In this document: piece after piece, positions 1-7,685 of the stretch
How the letters are laid out: the number at the start of each line of letters is the position of its first letter
How positions within the stretch are numbered: the stretch's first letter is position 1
DNA from: Tepidanaerobacteraceae bacterium
GTDB taxonomy: Bacteria > Bacillota > Thermosediminibacteria > Thermosediminibacterales > Tepidanaerobacteraceae
Direction: 5' to 3'
DNA: 64,000 nt
Assembly: GCA_024655905.1 (NCBI GenBank)
Contig: JANLFP010000002.1
Location: forward strand, 259,829 to 323,828
Notes under the pieces: model-generated
What the model was told of the DNA's origin: nothing
The model's input: the letters and a program-made list of their open reading frames with translations, nothing else
The model's database searches: none
Program-made: the position numbers and the translations under genes

Positions 1-335
1 AAGTGCGAGGCAGGGGGCTAATGGTAGGAATAGAATTTCAAACACTGGAAAAAGGATTTCTGAACAGGATAACAGGCGGAGCCGTGAGCAAATTTTATGA
101 GGAATTTGCAGGAGCCATGGTGGCAGGCGAACTTTTAAACAGCCACAGGATAATTACGGCTTACACACTAAACAACCCTAATGTGATTAGGATGGAACCT
201 CCTCTTATTATTGAGGAGCAAGATATAGACTTTATGCTTAATGCGCTGGAGGACGTATTATCCAAAAATCGAGGCCTGTTCAAACTCACCTTCAGTACCG
301 TAAAAACAGCGGCTGGCTCATTTCTTTCAAGATAG
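1..335 (+). CDS. Class III aminotransferase, C-terminal fragment
   Basis: This is the 3' end of a gene cut by the window edge; about 110 codons remain and the first visible in-frame codon is the GTG at 3. The opening motif VRGRGLMVGIEF is typical of the C-terminal small domain of PLP-dependent class III aminotransferases (acetylornithine, ornithine and putrescine aminotransferases). The later stretch around NNPNVIRMEPPLII matches the usual end of the family. The PLP lysine lies outside the window, so the substrate cannot be settled; a putrescine- or ornithine-type enzyme is the best guess. The gene ends 10 bases before the kinase-like gene at 346, so the two are probably cotranscribed. Confidence 0.8.
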   Translation, partial: VRGRGLMVGIEFQTLEKGFLNRITGGAVSKFYEEFAGAMVAGELLNSHRIITAYTLNNPNVIRMEPPLIIEEQDIDFMLNALEDVLSKNRGLFKLTFSTVKTAAGSFLSR

Positions 336-345
336 GTGAAAAAAC

Positions 346-2004
346 ATGGGGTTTTACACGCGGTACAGGAATATCCGGCGAGTTCGGGAGATTGCCAATG
401 TTTTAATAAAGAATGGATTTGGGCTTGTGATGGATAAAATCGGACTTTTTGAATATTTTCCTCTAAAGAAAAGGAAAACTTCGGCCCATTTCCATAAAGA
501 CCCTGTTGCAGTTAGAGTAAGGCATGTTCTGGAGGAACTCGGACCCACGTTTATAAAGCTCGGTCAGATGCTCAGCACTCGAAAGGATATTGTACCTGGC
601 GATATTTTGATAGAATTGGAAAAATTGCAAGATGAAGTAAAACCTTTCAGTACCGATGAAGCCAGGAGCATCGTATCGGAAGAACTGGCTAACCCTATTG
701 GGGAAATCTTTGACGCATTCTCCGAGGAACCTATAGCTTCGGCTTCCATCGGCCAGGTTTATAGGGCAAGACTTGTCACTGGAGAAGATGTAATAGTAAA
801 GGTTAAAAGACCGCATATAGAAGAAATGGTGGCTGAAGACCTGGACATAATATTGGATTTGGCGACGATTTTGGAACAACGATTTGAGTGGGCAAGGATG
901 TACGGCCTTGTGGAACTTGTGGAAGAATTTTCTAATTCCCTAATGAAGGAAATGGATTTTTCCAGAGAGGGCAGGAATGCCGAGCGCTTAAGGAAATGCT
1001 TTGAAGGTTCAAAAGAAGTGTACATCCCGCAGATTTTTTGGAAATATACCACCTCCAGGGTACTGACGCAGGAGTATATTTCCGGCATAAAAGTGACGGA
1101 TATAGAGGCACTGATACGTGCAAAAATAAACTCCGAAAAAGTCGCTGGAAATCTTGCAAGCTGCTATATAAAACAGATTGTCAGGTTCGGATTTTTTCAT
1201 GCAGACCCGCATCCGGGCAACATAATTGTATTAAATGACGGCAAAATTGGGTTGCTGGATTTCGGTATGGTTGGAACACTCAGGGAAGAATTGAAAAAGC
1301 TCGGCGTACGTTTAATGATAGCAGTGATCGACAAGGATTCGGAGAATATATGCAAAGTCCTGCTTGAAATGGGGATTGCAAGGAAAATGGTGAACCGGGA
1401 GGAATTGAAAAGCGATATTGAACACCTAATGTCTAGATATTACGATGTGCCTTTTAAAGAAATAAGCGTCGGGGATGTTATGACTCAAATGCTGGAAATG
1501 GCCCGTAAATATCAGATTAAAGTGCCCTCGGAACTGGCATTGCTTGCGAAGACTCTTATAACGCTGGAGGGAATTCTGGCCATGCTTGCACCGAACATGA
1601 GCATTGTTGAAATTGCAGAACCTTACGTTAAAGAAGCCATAAGGCGGAACTATTCAATAAAAGGGTTAACTGCGGAGCTTTACAATTCGCTCAATAAAAT
1701 CAGAGACTATGGCTTTGGTTTGCCGAGGCATTCTTTAAAAGTCCTGGAGATGATTGAACGGGGAGAAATACAACTGACATTAAAGCATGAGAAACTGGAT
1801 CGCTTGATAAGCCGCCTGGACATAATTAGCAACCGCCTTGCTTTTAGCATTATCGTTGCGAGCCTAATCATGGGGTCGTCATTGATGGCTGATCAAAGCC
1901 GCCGGCTATTTCTGAAAATGCCTGTAGCTGAACTGGGGTTTGTAATAGCTGGTTTCATGGGATTCTGGCTGCTTATTTCCATCATGAAGTCTGGCAGGTT
2001 TTAG
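346..2004 (+). CDS. ABC1/AarF/UbiB family atypical kinase-like membrane protein
   Basis: A 552-residue member of the ABC1 (UbiB/AarF/COQ8) family. The family signatures are in order: the KxGQ motif in FIKLGQMLSTR (about 69-80), the Ala-rich loop ASASIGQVYRA (about 131-141), the lysine strand VKVKRP (about 151-156), the catalytic-loop-like HADPHPGN (about 285-292) and the DFG-like LLDFGMVG (about 303-310). Two hydrophobic segments at the C terminus (about 505-550) probably anchor it in the membrane. The family supports isoprenoid lipid or quinone metabolism in other organisms, and the substrate here is unknown. No ubiquinone genes lie nearby. Its last 23 bases overlap the end of the convergent gene on the minus strand. 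Confidence 0.9.
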   Translation: MGFYTRYRNIRRVREIANVLIKNGFGLVMDKIGLFEYFPLKKRKTSAHFHKDPVAVRVRHVLEELGPTFIKLGQMLSTRKDIVPGDILIELEKLQDEVKPFSTDEARSIVSEELANPIGEIFDAFSEEPIASASIGQVYRARLVTGEDVIVKVKRPHIEEMVAEDLDIILDLATILEQRFEWARMYGLVELVEEFSNSLMKEMDFSREGRNAERLRKCFEGSKEVYIPQIFWKYTTSRVLTQEYISGIKVTDIEALIRAKINSEKVAGNLASCYIKQIVRFGFFHADPHPGNIIVLNDGKIGLLDFGMVGTLREELKKLGVRLMIAVIDKDSENICKVLLEMGIARKMVNREELKSDIEHLMSRYYDVPFKEISVGDVMTQMLEMARKYQIKVPSELALLAKTLITLEGILAMLAPNMSIVEIAEPYVKEAIRRNYSIKGLTAELYNSLNKIRDYGFGLPRHSLKVLEMIERGEIQLTLKHEKLDRLISRLDIISNRLAFSIIVASLIMGSSLMADQSRRLFLKMPVAELGFVIAGFMGFWLLISIMKSGRF

Positions 2005-2710
2005 ACGCACAGTCTTCATGCAGGTATATTATGTTCTGCCTGTTGCTGAAAAATTTCAAGATTCTGATGGGGCTTTTAGTCCTTATTTTTTTGCCGCATT
2101 TTAAGCAGTAATAACCCGGCACATCCATGATACCGAAATCGGCTTCAACCGGCAAATCCCCGTACTTTTTCCAGCTTTTCCAACCGGTTTTGCACAAACT
2201 CTTTCTCGCATCATAATCGGCATAGACCCACCGAAGGAGTTTATGGAAATGGAAGGGGTATTTCGTAAATAATACATAGTTTTCAGGAAGGCCCAGGGAT
2301 ACAGCATAATCGGCAAAGGTTTTCTCAACTTTATCCTGAAGGACTCCCTGGATTTTGACATTTTTCCAAATGAAATCATTCTGGGCAAAATAATTTCTGA
2401 GAGCATCAAAGATATAGCCCTGACATACTTCTATGGGTTCGTCAGTAGGAATGGAATATTTCAGAAAAAAGTTTGATACTATGTTAATTACCTGTTGCTG
2501 ATAAAGTTTTTTTTTAAAATTTTCCGGATTGAAGAATTCTAAAGGAATGAAATCAAAGTCAATTATTCTTCCTTTGTCGAAATAAAGGCCTATGCAGGTA
2601 CCGCCAATAAGGCTACCGCTGCCGGCATCATCTATCTGAACCAAATCAAACCATCTCGCTTTATTAACCTGTATGCTATTGTGGATAAAAGTATTATGGA
2701 TAAAAAGCAT
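1982..2710 (-). CDS. Hypothetical protein with C-terminal Cys/His cluster
   Basis: A 242-residue protein I do not recognise. The reading frame stays open upstream into the tRNA-Pro gene, but codons above 2710 overlap a terminator and the tRNA, so the ATG at 2710 is chosen as start; its ribosome site is weak (AAAG about 10 bases upstream). The C-terminal 45 residues hold CLKCG and, further on, HEDC, a pattern suited to one zinc ion. The rest is rich in aromatic residues with no signal peptide or membrane segment. The gene follows tRNA-Pro and its terminator, and its 3' end overlaps the convergent kinase-like gene by 23 bases. Expression may depend on read-through from the tRNA promoter. Confidence 0.6.
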   Translation of the reverse strand: MLFIHNTFIHNSIQVNKARWFDLVQIDDAGSGSLIGGTCIGLYFDKGRIIDFDFIPLEFFNPENFKKKLYQQQVINIVSNFFLKYSIPTDEPIEVCQGYIFDALRNYFAQNDFIWKNVKIQGVLQDKVEKTFADYAVSLGLPENYVLFTKYPFHFHKLLRWVYADYDARKSLCKTGWKSWKKYGDLPVEADFGIMDVPGYYCLKCGKKIRTKSPIRILKFFSNRQNIIYLHEDCASKTCQTS

Positions 2711-2730
2711 GAAATTTTTCTTTAAATTAT

Positions 2731-2761
2731 AAAAAACCACATCCGTGCCCAGTGGTTTTTT
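2731..2761 (-). terminator. Rho-independent terminator of tRNA-Pro(CGG), possibly bidirectional
   Basis: The 10-base arms AAAAAACCAC (2731-2740) and GTGGTTTTTT (2752-2761) are perfectly complementary around an 11-base loop, with a U-rich tail on the minus strand. It begins 24 bases past the tRNA 3' end. The A-rich flank makes it potentially functional in both directions. It lies just upstream of the start of the hypothetical gene. Confidence 0.75.
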
Positions 2762-2784
2762 GTGGTTATATATCAAATAAAAAA

Positions 2785-2861
2785 TGGTCGGGGCGGCGGG
2801 ATTTGAACCCACGACCTTTCGGACCCGAACCGAACGCGCTACCAAACTGCGCTACGCCCCG
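2785..2861 (-). tRNA. tRNA-Pro(CGG)
   Basis: A complete 77-base cloverleaf with encoded CCA (2785-2787). The acceptor CGGGGCG pairs with CGCCCCG, the D-arm is GCGC/GCGC, the anticodon stem TTCGG/CCGAA closes a loop TTCGGGT with anticodon CGG, and the T-arm GTGGG/CCCGC encloses TTCAAAT. G37 follows the anticodon, as expected for proline tRNAs. It reads codon CCG. A second proline tRNA (anticodon GGG) lies at 47677. Confidence 0.96.
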
Positions 2862-2870
2862 ACGGATGTT

Positions 2871-2899
2871 ATTATACTACAAATATAGATTTTTTTCAA
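2871..2899 (-). promoter_or_regulatory. Sigma-A promoter of tRNA-Pro(CGG)
   Basis: Read on the minus strand, TTGAAA (2894-2899) and TATAAT (2871-2876) are separated by exactly 17 bases. Transcription would start around 2864, only a few bases before the mature tRNA 5' end at 2861. Confidence 0.75.
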
Positions 2900-2987
2900 A
2901 TGCTTTTTTTCTATTTTTGGTGATTATATAAAATATCGAATGCCGATGCTGAAAATCGCTGCTGTCGGCAGGCTTTTCGTATAGGCT

Positions 2988-3016
2988 TTGCGGATCAACT
3001 GCATACAGACTATAAT
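2988..3016 (+). promoter_or_regulatory. Candidate sigma-A promoter upstream of ymfF
   Basis: A perfect TATAAT (3011-3016) lies 17 bases after a weak -35 TTGCGG (2988-2993). This gives a leader of about 105 bases before the TTG start of ymfF at 3128. A short inverted repeat, TGCCGA/TCGGCA (2941-2946 and 2965-2970), lies upstream of it. The remainder of the 2862-3127 gap shows nothing else. Confidence 0.5.
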
Positions 3017-3127
3017 GAAGGGAATTATAAAACAAAGGGATCAGCAAAGCAGGAATTTTAAAGAAAAAGTGGAAATTATAATAAATGCAATACGTCAATG
3101 CAAGACATCATCAAGGAGGTTAAAAAT

Positions 3128-4396
3128 TTGAAAGATATTTTTACTCACCGGACATTGAAAAATGGTATAAATCTTTTTATTCATTCAACCGACAAATTCA
3201 AAACTAATACTTTTTGTATTTTTATTCATCAAAATTTAAAAAAAGAAACCGCAACCATGACCGCTCTTTTACCGTTTGTATTAAAGCGAGGCACTCAAAA
3301 TTTCCCCACTTCGAGACATATAAGTCTTTATTTGGAAAATCTTTACGGTGCTGATATGGGCGGTGATATATTAAAAAGGGGGGAAAGGCAGATATTGCAA
3401 TTCTTTCTGGAAACGGTAAACCCCAAATATATACGAGGCAAAGATATAATGGATGACAGTCTCAATGTCTTTAAAGAACTCGTATTGAATCCAGTTTTGG
3501 AAGACGGGGGTTTTAAGGAAGCGTATGTAGAACAGGAAAAAGATGTGCTGAAAAGATCAATAGAATCGCTATACAATGACAAATTCAATTACGCTATTGA
3601 ACGATGCTTTCAAGAGATGTGCAAAGACGAGGCCTTCAGCATTTATAAGTACGGAAATGTTGAAGACCTCGAAAAAATAGATAAAAGCAATTTGTACAGC
3701 TATTACCTCGAGTGCATTTATAAGTGCCCCATGGACTTTTTTGTACTGGGAGATGTGGATGAAGATGATGTTGCATGCAGAATCGAGAAACTTTTTGATT
3801 TCCATCGGCATGCGGAGAAAACCGTTAATTCAACTTGTTTTAAAAAGGAAATAACAAAAGAAAAAATAGTTGAAGAAAACCAGGATGTCAATCAGGGCAA
3901 ATTGTCAATGGGCTTCCGCACCAATACCAGATACGGCGACGATGATTATTACGCTCTTATGGTGTATAACGGCATCCTTGGAGGGGGACCTCATTCCAAA
4001 CTGTTCCAGAATGTCAGAGAAAAAGCCGGTCTTGCTTATTATGCCTTTTCGAAGCTTGAAAAAAACAAGGGCCTTATGTTGATAGGCTGCGGCATAGACT
4101 TTTCAAATTTTGACAGAGCTGTAGGAATTATTAAAGAACAGCTTGAAGACATTAAAGCCGGAAAGATTTCCAACTATGAATTCGACAGCACCGTAAAGAG
4201 CATTATTAGTTCGCTAAAAGAGACCGCAGACAGCCCCTCCATGATTATCAGCCTATATCTTGACGGTATTATCAACGGTGTAAGAGAATCTACCGAAGAT
4301 ATGATTAAAAAAATACAGAGCGTGTCAAAAGATGACGTCCGAAAAGTGGCGCAAAAAATCGAACTCGACACCATATTTTTCCTCAATAAAAAGTGA
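3128..4396 (+). CDS. ymfF: M16-family protein YmfF, non-catalytic partner
   Basis: A 422-residue M16 (insulinase/pitrilysin-like) protein of the YmfF type. The M16 zinc motif HxxEH is absent, as expected for the inactive half of a YmfF/YmfH pair. The later region GGGPHSKLFQNVREKAGLAY (about 285-305) is the substrate-binding domain signature of M16 proteins. The start is taken as the TTG at 3128 because AAGGAGG (3113-3119) precedes it at ideal distance; an ATG at 3098 has no ribosome site. In Bacillus subtilis ymfF and ymfH are needed for 5-aminopentanol modification of elongation factor P. The next gene, ymfH, follows after 39 bases. Confidence 0.87.
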   Translation: MKDIFTHRTLKNGINLFIHSTDKFKTNTFCIFIHQNLKKETATMTALLPFVLKRGTQNFPTSRHISLYLENLYGADMGGDILKRGERQILQFFLETVNPKYIRGKDIMDDSLNVFKELVLNPVLEDGGFKEAYVEQEKDVLKRSIESLYNDKFNYAIERCFQEMCKDEAFSIYKYGNVEDLEKIDKSNLYSYYLECIYKCPMDFFVLGDVDEDDVACRIEKLFDFHRHAEKTVNSTCFKKEITKEKIVEENQDVNQGKLSMGFRTNTRYGDDDYYALMVYNGILGGGPHSKLFQNVREKAGLAYYAFSKLEKNKGLMLIGCGIDFSNFDRAVGIIKEQLEDIKAGKISNYEFDSTVKSIISSLKETADSPSMIISLYLDGIINGVRESTEDMIKKIQSVSKDDVRKVAQKIELDTIFFLNKK

Positions 4397-4435
4397 TTGT
4401 GACAATAAAAAGGCAGATCGAAAGGTGGAAGATAA

Positions 4436-5707
4436 ATGGATGCTTTTTTAGGAGAGAGACTATATTCTCATAAATATAATAATGGGCTGACTGCTTTTGT
4501 TCTTCCCAAGAAGAATTTCAACAAAGTCTTTGCGATGTATTCCACACGTTATGGTTCCATAGACAGCGAATTTATTGTACCAGGCACCGGTGAGCATCTC
4601 AAAGTTCCCGAAGGCATAGCGCATTTTCTGGAACATAAGATGTTTGAAATGGAATACGGCAACGTCTTCGATAAATTTGCGGAATTGGGCGCTTCATCCA
4701 ATGCTTTTACAAATTATACCAATACTACTTACCTTTTTTCAGCAACTTCATTCTTTGAGCAGAATATCAATTTATTGATGGAATTTGTTGAAACGCCATA
4801 TTTTACCAGTGAAAGTGTGGAAAAAGAGAAAGGCATTATAACGCAAGAGCTCAGAATGTATGAAGACGAGCCGGAATGGCAGGTGCTTCTAAACCTTTTG
4901 AGGTGCCTCTACCACAATCACCCAGTCAGGATTGACATAGGGGGTACCGTGGATTCCATTCAAAAAATCGATGTGGATACCCTTTATAAATGCTATAATA
5001 CCTTTTATCATCCCAGCAACATGATATTGTTCGTTACGGGGTGCATAGAACCGGAGAAGGTTTTCAACCTGGTTGAAAAACAGGAGGCCAAGAAAAACAT
5101 GGGCGTTCAGCCGCCCATTAAGAGGATTTATCCGGAAGAGCCGGGATTTATCAATACTTCGGCTTCCGCTATAAGGCTCGATGTGTCTGAACCGATGTTT
5201 TTAATGGGATTTAAAGATACGGATGTGGGCTATGACGGATACGAGTTGCTGAAAAAGGAATTGAGCATAGGGATATTAATGGAAGTGCTTTTCGGGAAAA
5301 GTTCAGAGATGTATGAAAGATTATATGAAAAAGGGCTGATAGACGACAGGTTTAGTTTCAGTTACGAGGGCCAGAAAGATTATGGTTTTTGTACCATCGG
5401 CGGCGAAACTAGGGAACCGGAAAGGCTTCACGAAGAAATTCTTAACAGCATTTCAAAAAGCAGAGATAAAGGGATTTCGGAAGAAGATTTTAAAAGGGTA
5501 AAGAAAAAATTTTTGGGGGATTTTATTCAGGGGTTCAATTCGGTGGAATTCATCGCAACCTCGTTTGTGTCATATTATCATAAGAACATCGATATTTTCG
5601 ATTATTTAAAAGCCCTTGAAGATGTCAAGCTAGAAGACGTTATGAGAAGACTGGATTCTTTTTTTGACTTTTCAAGACATGCTGTATCCATCGTAATGCC
5701 CAAATAG
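4436..5707 (+). CDS. ymfH: M16-family zinc peptidase YmfH
   Basis: A 423-residue M16 peptidase and the catalytic partner of the preceding YmfF. The zinc motif HFLEH is at residues 63-67, and a conserved glutamate about 70-75 residues later (E138 or E143) supplies the third ligand. The second M16 domain follows with the LYEKGLIDDRFSFSY block. The start ATG is preceded by AAAGGTGG. In Bacillus subtilis this pair acts in elongation factor P modification; whether it acts as a peptidase in that process is not settled. No efp gene is visible here. A terminator follows immediately. Confidence 0.88.
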   Translation: MDAFLGERLYSHKYNNGLTAFVLPKKNFNKVFAMYSTRYGSIDSEFIVPGTGEHLKVPEGIAHFLEHKMFEMEYGNVFDKFAELGASSNAFTNYTNTTYLFSATSFFEQNINLLMEFVETPYFTSESVEKEKGIITQELRMYEDEPEWQVLLNLLRCLYHNHPVRIDIGGTVDSIQKIDVDTLYKCYNTFYHPSNMILFVTGCIEPEKVFNLVEKQEAKKNMGVQPPIKRIYPEEPGFINTSASAIRLDVSEPMFLMGFKDTDVGYDGYELLKKELSIGILMEVLFGKSSEMYERLYEKGLIDDRFSFSYEGQKDYGFCTIGGETREPERLHEEILNSISKSRDKGISEEDFKRVKKKFLGDFIQGFNSVEFIATSFVSYYHKNIDIFDYLKALEDVKLEDVMRRLDSFFDFSRHAVSIVMPK

Positions 5708-5722
5708 CAAAAACTATATTTC

Positions 5723-5757
5723 AAAAGATGGATTTTAAAAACCCATCTTTTTTTTTA
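5723..5757 (+). terminator. Rho-independent terminator after ymfH
   Basis: The arms AAAAGATGG and CCATCTTTT (5723-5731 and 5743-5751) are followed by a run of T. It separates the M16 pair from the division/cell wall cluster. Confidence 0.8.
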
Positions 5758-5805
5758 TTTTTTTTCTGCAGCAGGAAGGATTTTTAAAATATTCCTAGAA
5801 TAGAT

Positions 5806-5832
5806 AAAGTGGATGAAAGTGGAGGAAAGTGG
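5806..5832 (+). promoter_or_regulatory. MraZ box: three AAAGTGG repeats with 10-bp period
   Basis: AAAGTGG occurs at 5806-5812, 5816-5822 and 5826-5832, exactly one helical turn apart, 33 bases before mraZ. Known MraZ operators are short tandem repeats containing AAAGTG or GTGGG spaced by 10 bases, so this is the expected autoregulatory site of the dcw cluster. No convincing -35/-10 pair could be assigned around it. Confidence 0.75.
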
Positions 5833-5864
5833 AATAATAGAATACCTGAGTGGAGTGAAATGAT

Positions 5865-6293
5865 ATGTTCATGGGGCAGTTCCAGCATGCACTGGACCCA
5901 AAAGGAAGATTGACTATTCCGGCCCGATTCAGAGAATTGTTGGGGGATACTTTTATTCTTACAAAGGGTTTGGATCGCTGCCTGTTTGTATATCCTAAAG
6001 ATGAATGGGCGGTGCTGGAACAGAAGCTCAAATCCCTTCCTTTCACTCAGAAGGATGCCAGGGCGTTTATCCGGTTTTTCTTTTCGGGAGCGGTGGAGAT
6101 TGAAATGGATAAACAGGGCAGGATACTGGTCCCTCCGCAGCTGAGAGACTATGCCGGGATTGACAGGGATATCATAATAATCGGTGTTTCAAATAGGGCT
6201 GAAATCTGGAGCGTGGAGGAATGGGAAGTTTACAGCAGACAGGCTTCAGCGTCATATGAAGAAATAGCGGAAAAATTGGATTTAGGCTTATAG
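5865..6293 (+). CDS. mraZ: Transcriptional regulator MraZ
   Basis: A 142-residue MraZ with two SpoVT/AbrB-like DNA-binding domains. The first carries [15 protein letters not shown] (about 11-25) and the second [18 protein letters not shown] (about 81-98). It forms ring-shaped oligomers that bind tandem repeats upstream of its own gene and regulate the division/cell wall operon. It is the first gene of the cluster and sits 33 bases downstream of three AAAGTGG boxes. GGAG lies 9 bases before the ATG. The start [11 protein letters not shown] is the usual MraZ N terminus. Confidence 0.96.
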   Translation: MFMGQFQHALDPKGRLTIPARFRELLGDTFILTKGLDRCLFVYPKDEWAVLEQKLKSLPFTQKDARAFIRFFFSGAVEIEMDKQGRILVPPQLRDYAGIDRDIIIIGVSNRAEIWSVEEWEVYSRQASASYEEIAEKLDLGL

Positions 6294-6305
6294 CATGGAT
6301 GGTAG

Positions 6306-7259
6306 ATGAAAATGGACTATAAATACCACAGGCCTGTACTTCTGAATGAAACGATAGATTTGCTTTCCGTAATGCCGGGGGGCGTTTATGTGGATGCAAC
6401 TCTTGGTGGTGGCGGGCATTTCAAGGAAATCCTGGCGAGGGCCCGGGGAGACGGCATATTTATTGGCATAGATCGGGATGAAGACGCCATCTCCAATGCG
6501 AGGAGCCTTTTTTCGAAACATTTTAATGCGAAAATAGAATTGGTACATGATAATTTTAAAAATATTAAACGAATACTCAGAAACTTAAATATTGAGGGTG
6601 TAAACGGCATAGTATTTGATTTGGGGGTCTCATCTTTTCAATTGGACGAAGGGTCGCGCGGTTTTTCCTACATTAAGGATGCTCCCCTTGATATGCGGAT
6701 GGATAAAAGAACGGGGCTAACTGCAGAACAAGTGGTAAATGAGATGGATAGGGCGACACTTAAAAGGATATTCGAAGATTACGGTGAAGAAGCCTGGGCG
6801 GGCAGAATAGCTGATTTTATATGCGAAAGAAGGAAAAAAGACAGAATCACAACAACGGGCCGGCTGGTAGAAATTATCAAGGATGCTATCCCGGCACGTG
6901 CCCGCAGGCAGGGACCCCATCCGGCCAAAAGAGTATTTCAGGCTTTGAGGATTTATGTAAACGATGAACTGGAAATTCTGGAGTCAAGTTTAAAAGACGC
7001 CGTTGATGTTTTAACCCCCGGGGGAAGGATCTGTGTCATAACATTCCATTCCCTGGAAGATAGAATCGTAAAAAAAACGTTGAAGTACTTGTCCGTGGGC
7101 TGCATATGTCCCAAAGATGCCCCTTTCTGCATCTGCGGGCACAAGAAAACCGTTAAGATATTAACAAACAAGCCCGTGCTTCCCGCACCCGAGGAAGTAG
7201 AGGAAAATCCCCGCTCCAGAAGCGCAAAGCTGAGGGCGGCGGAAAAGCTTGGGTTCTAA
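6306..7259 (+). CDS. rsmH: 16S rRNA m4C1402 methyltransferase RsmH
   Basis: A 317-residue RsmH (MraW), which methylates N4 of C1402 in the ribosomal decoding centre. The SAM-binding motif [11 protein letters not shown] is at about 28-38. Other family marks are [42 protein letters not shown] and [12 protein letters not shown]. The C-terminal [13 protein letters not shown] and [14 protein letters not shown] are also typical. The start could be the ATG at 6306 or 6312; neither has a strong ribosome site, consistent with coupling to mraZ, which ends 12 bases upstream. Confidence 0.96.
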   Translation: MKMDYKYHRPVLLNETIDLLSVMPGGVYVDATLGGGGHFKEILARARGDGIFIGIDRDEDAISNARSLFSKHFNAKIELVHDNFKNIKRILRNLNIEGVNGIVFDLGVSSFQLDEGSRGFSYIKDAPLDMRMDKRTGLTAEQVVNEMDRATLKRIFEDYGEEAWAGRIADFICERRKKDRITTTGRLVEIIKDAIPARARRQGPHPAKRVFQALRIYVNDELEILESSLKDAVDVLTPGGRICVITFHSLEDRIVKKTLKYLSVGCICPKDAPFCICGHKKTVKILTNKPVLPAPEEVEENPRSRSAKLRAAEKLGF

Positions 7260-7280
7260 ATTGTCGAAGGAGTGAATAAA

Positions 7281-7643
7281 GTGGTAGTAGCTGAAAGAGT
7301 TGAAAGACGAGAATGGTACAGAAATAGATACCAGCATAATTACAATATTCCGGAAAGCCGCAGCAAAACACATTCCTATAAAAAAGGGCGGTTGATTCTG
7401 GCCCTAGGAATTATAGCAATTATTGCGATAATAATTCTTTCGCGGTATTCAATGATAACAGAGAGCCAGTACAGAATAGGCAAGATGAAGACTGAACTCG
7501 CAGATTTGAACGCTCAGAATGAAAGGCTGCGGGTCGAAGCTGCGAGCCTGAGTTCTGTAGCAAGAATTGAAGATATAGCCAGGAACAAATTAAATATGAA
7601 AGCACCGGAAAGCAGACAAATAATTTATCTGAATACAAACTAG
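7281..7643 (+). CDS. ftsL: Cell division protein FtsL-like
   Basis: A small bitopic protein of 120 residues: a basic cytoplasmic N terminus of about 37 residues, one membrane segment (about 38-59), then an extracytoplasmic coiled coil with regular leucines (about 65-100). This architecture, and the position between rsmH and the transpeptidase gene, identify FtsL, which forms a complex with DivIB/FtsQ and DivIC in the divisome. The GTG at 7281 is chosen because AAGGAG (7267-7272) sits 8 bases upstream; another in-frame GTG at 7272 overlaps that site. Sequence conservation in the family is low, so the assignment rests on topology and location. Confidence 0.85.
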   Translation: MVVAERVERREWYRNRYQHNYNIPESRSKTHSYKKGRLILALGIIAIIAIIILSRYSMITESQYRIGKMKTELADLNAQNERLRVEAASLSSVARIEDIARNKLNMKAPESRQIIYLNTN

Positions 7644-7685
7644 CTATATAGTTGTTCAAAAATAGTTTTTTGCGGGTGATTGAAA

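Noticed and set aside
463-879. Open frame of 138 codons on the minus strand
   Set aside because: It lies entirely inside the UbiB-like gene, has no ribosome site, and its product is unlike any family; a shadow frame.
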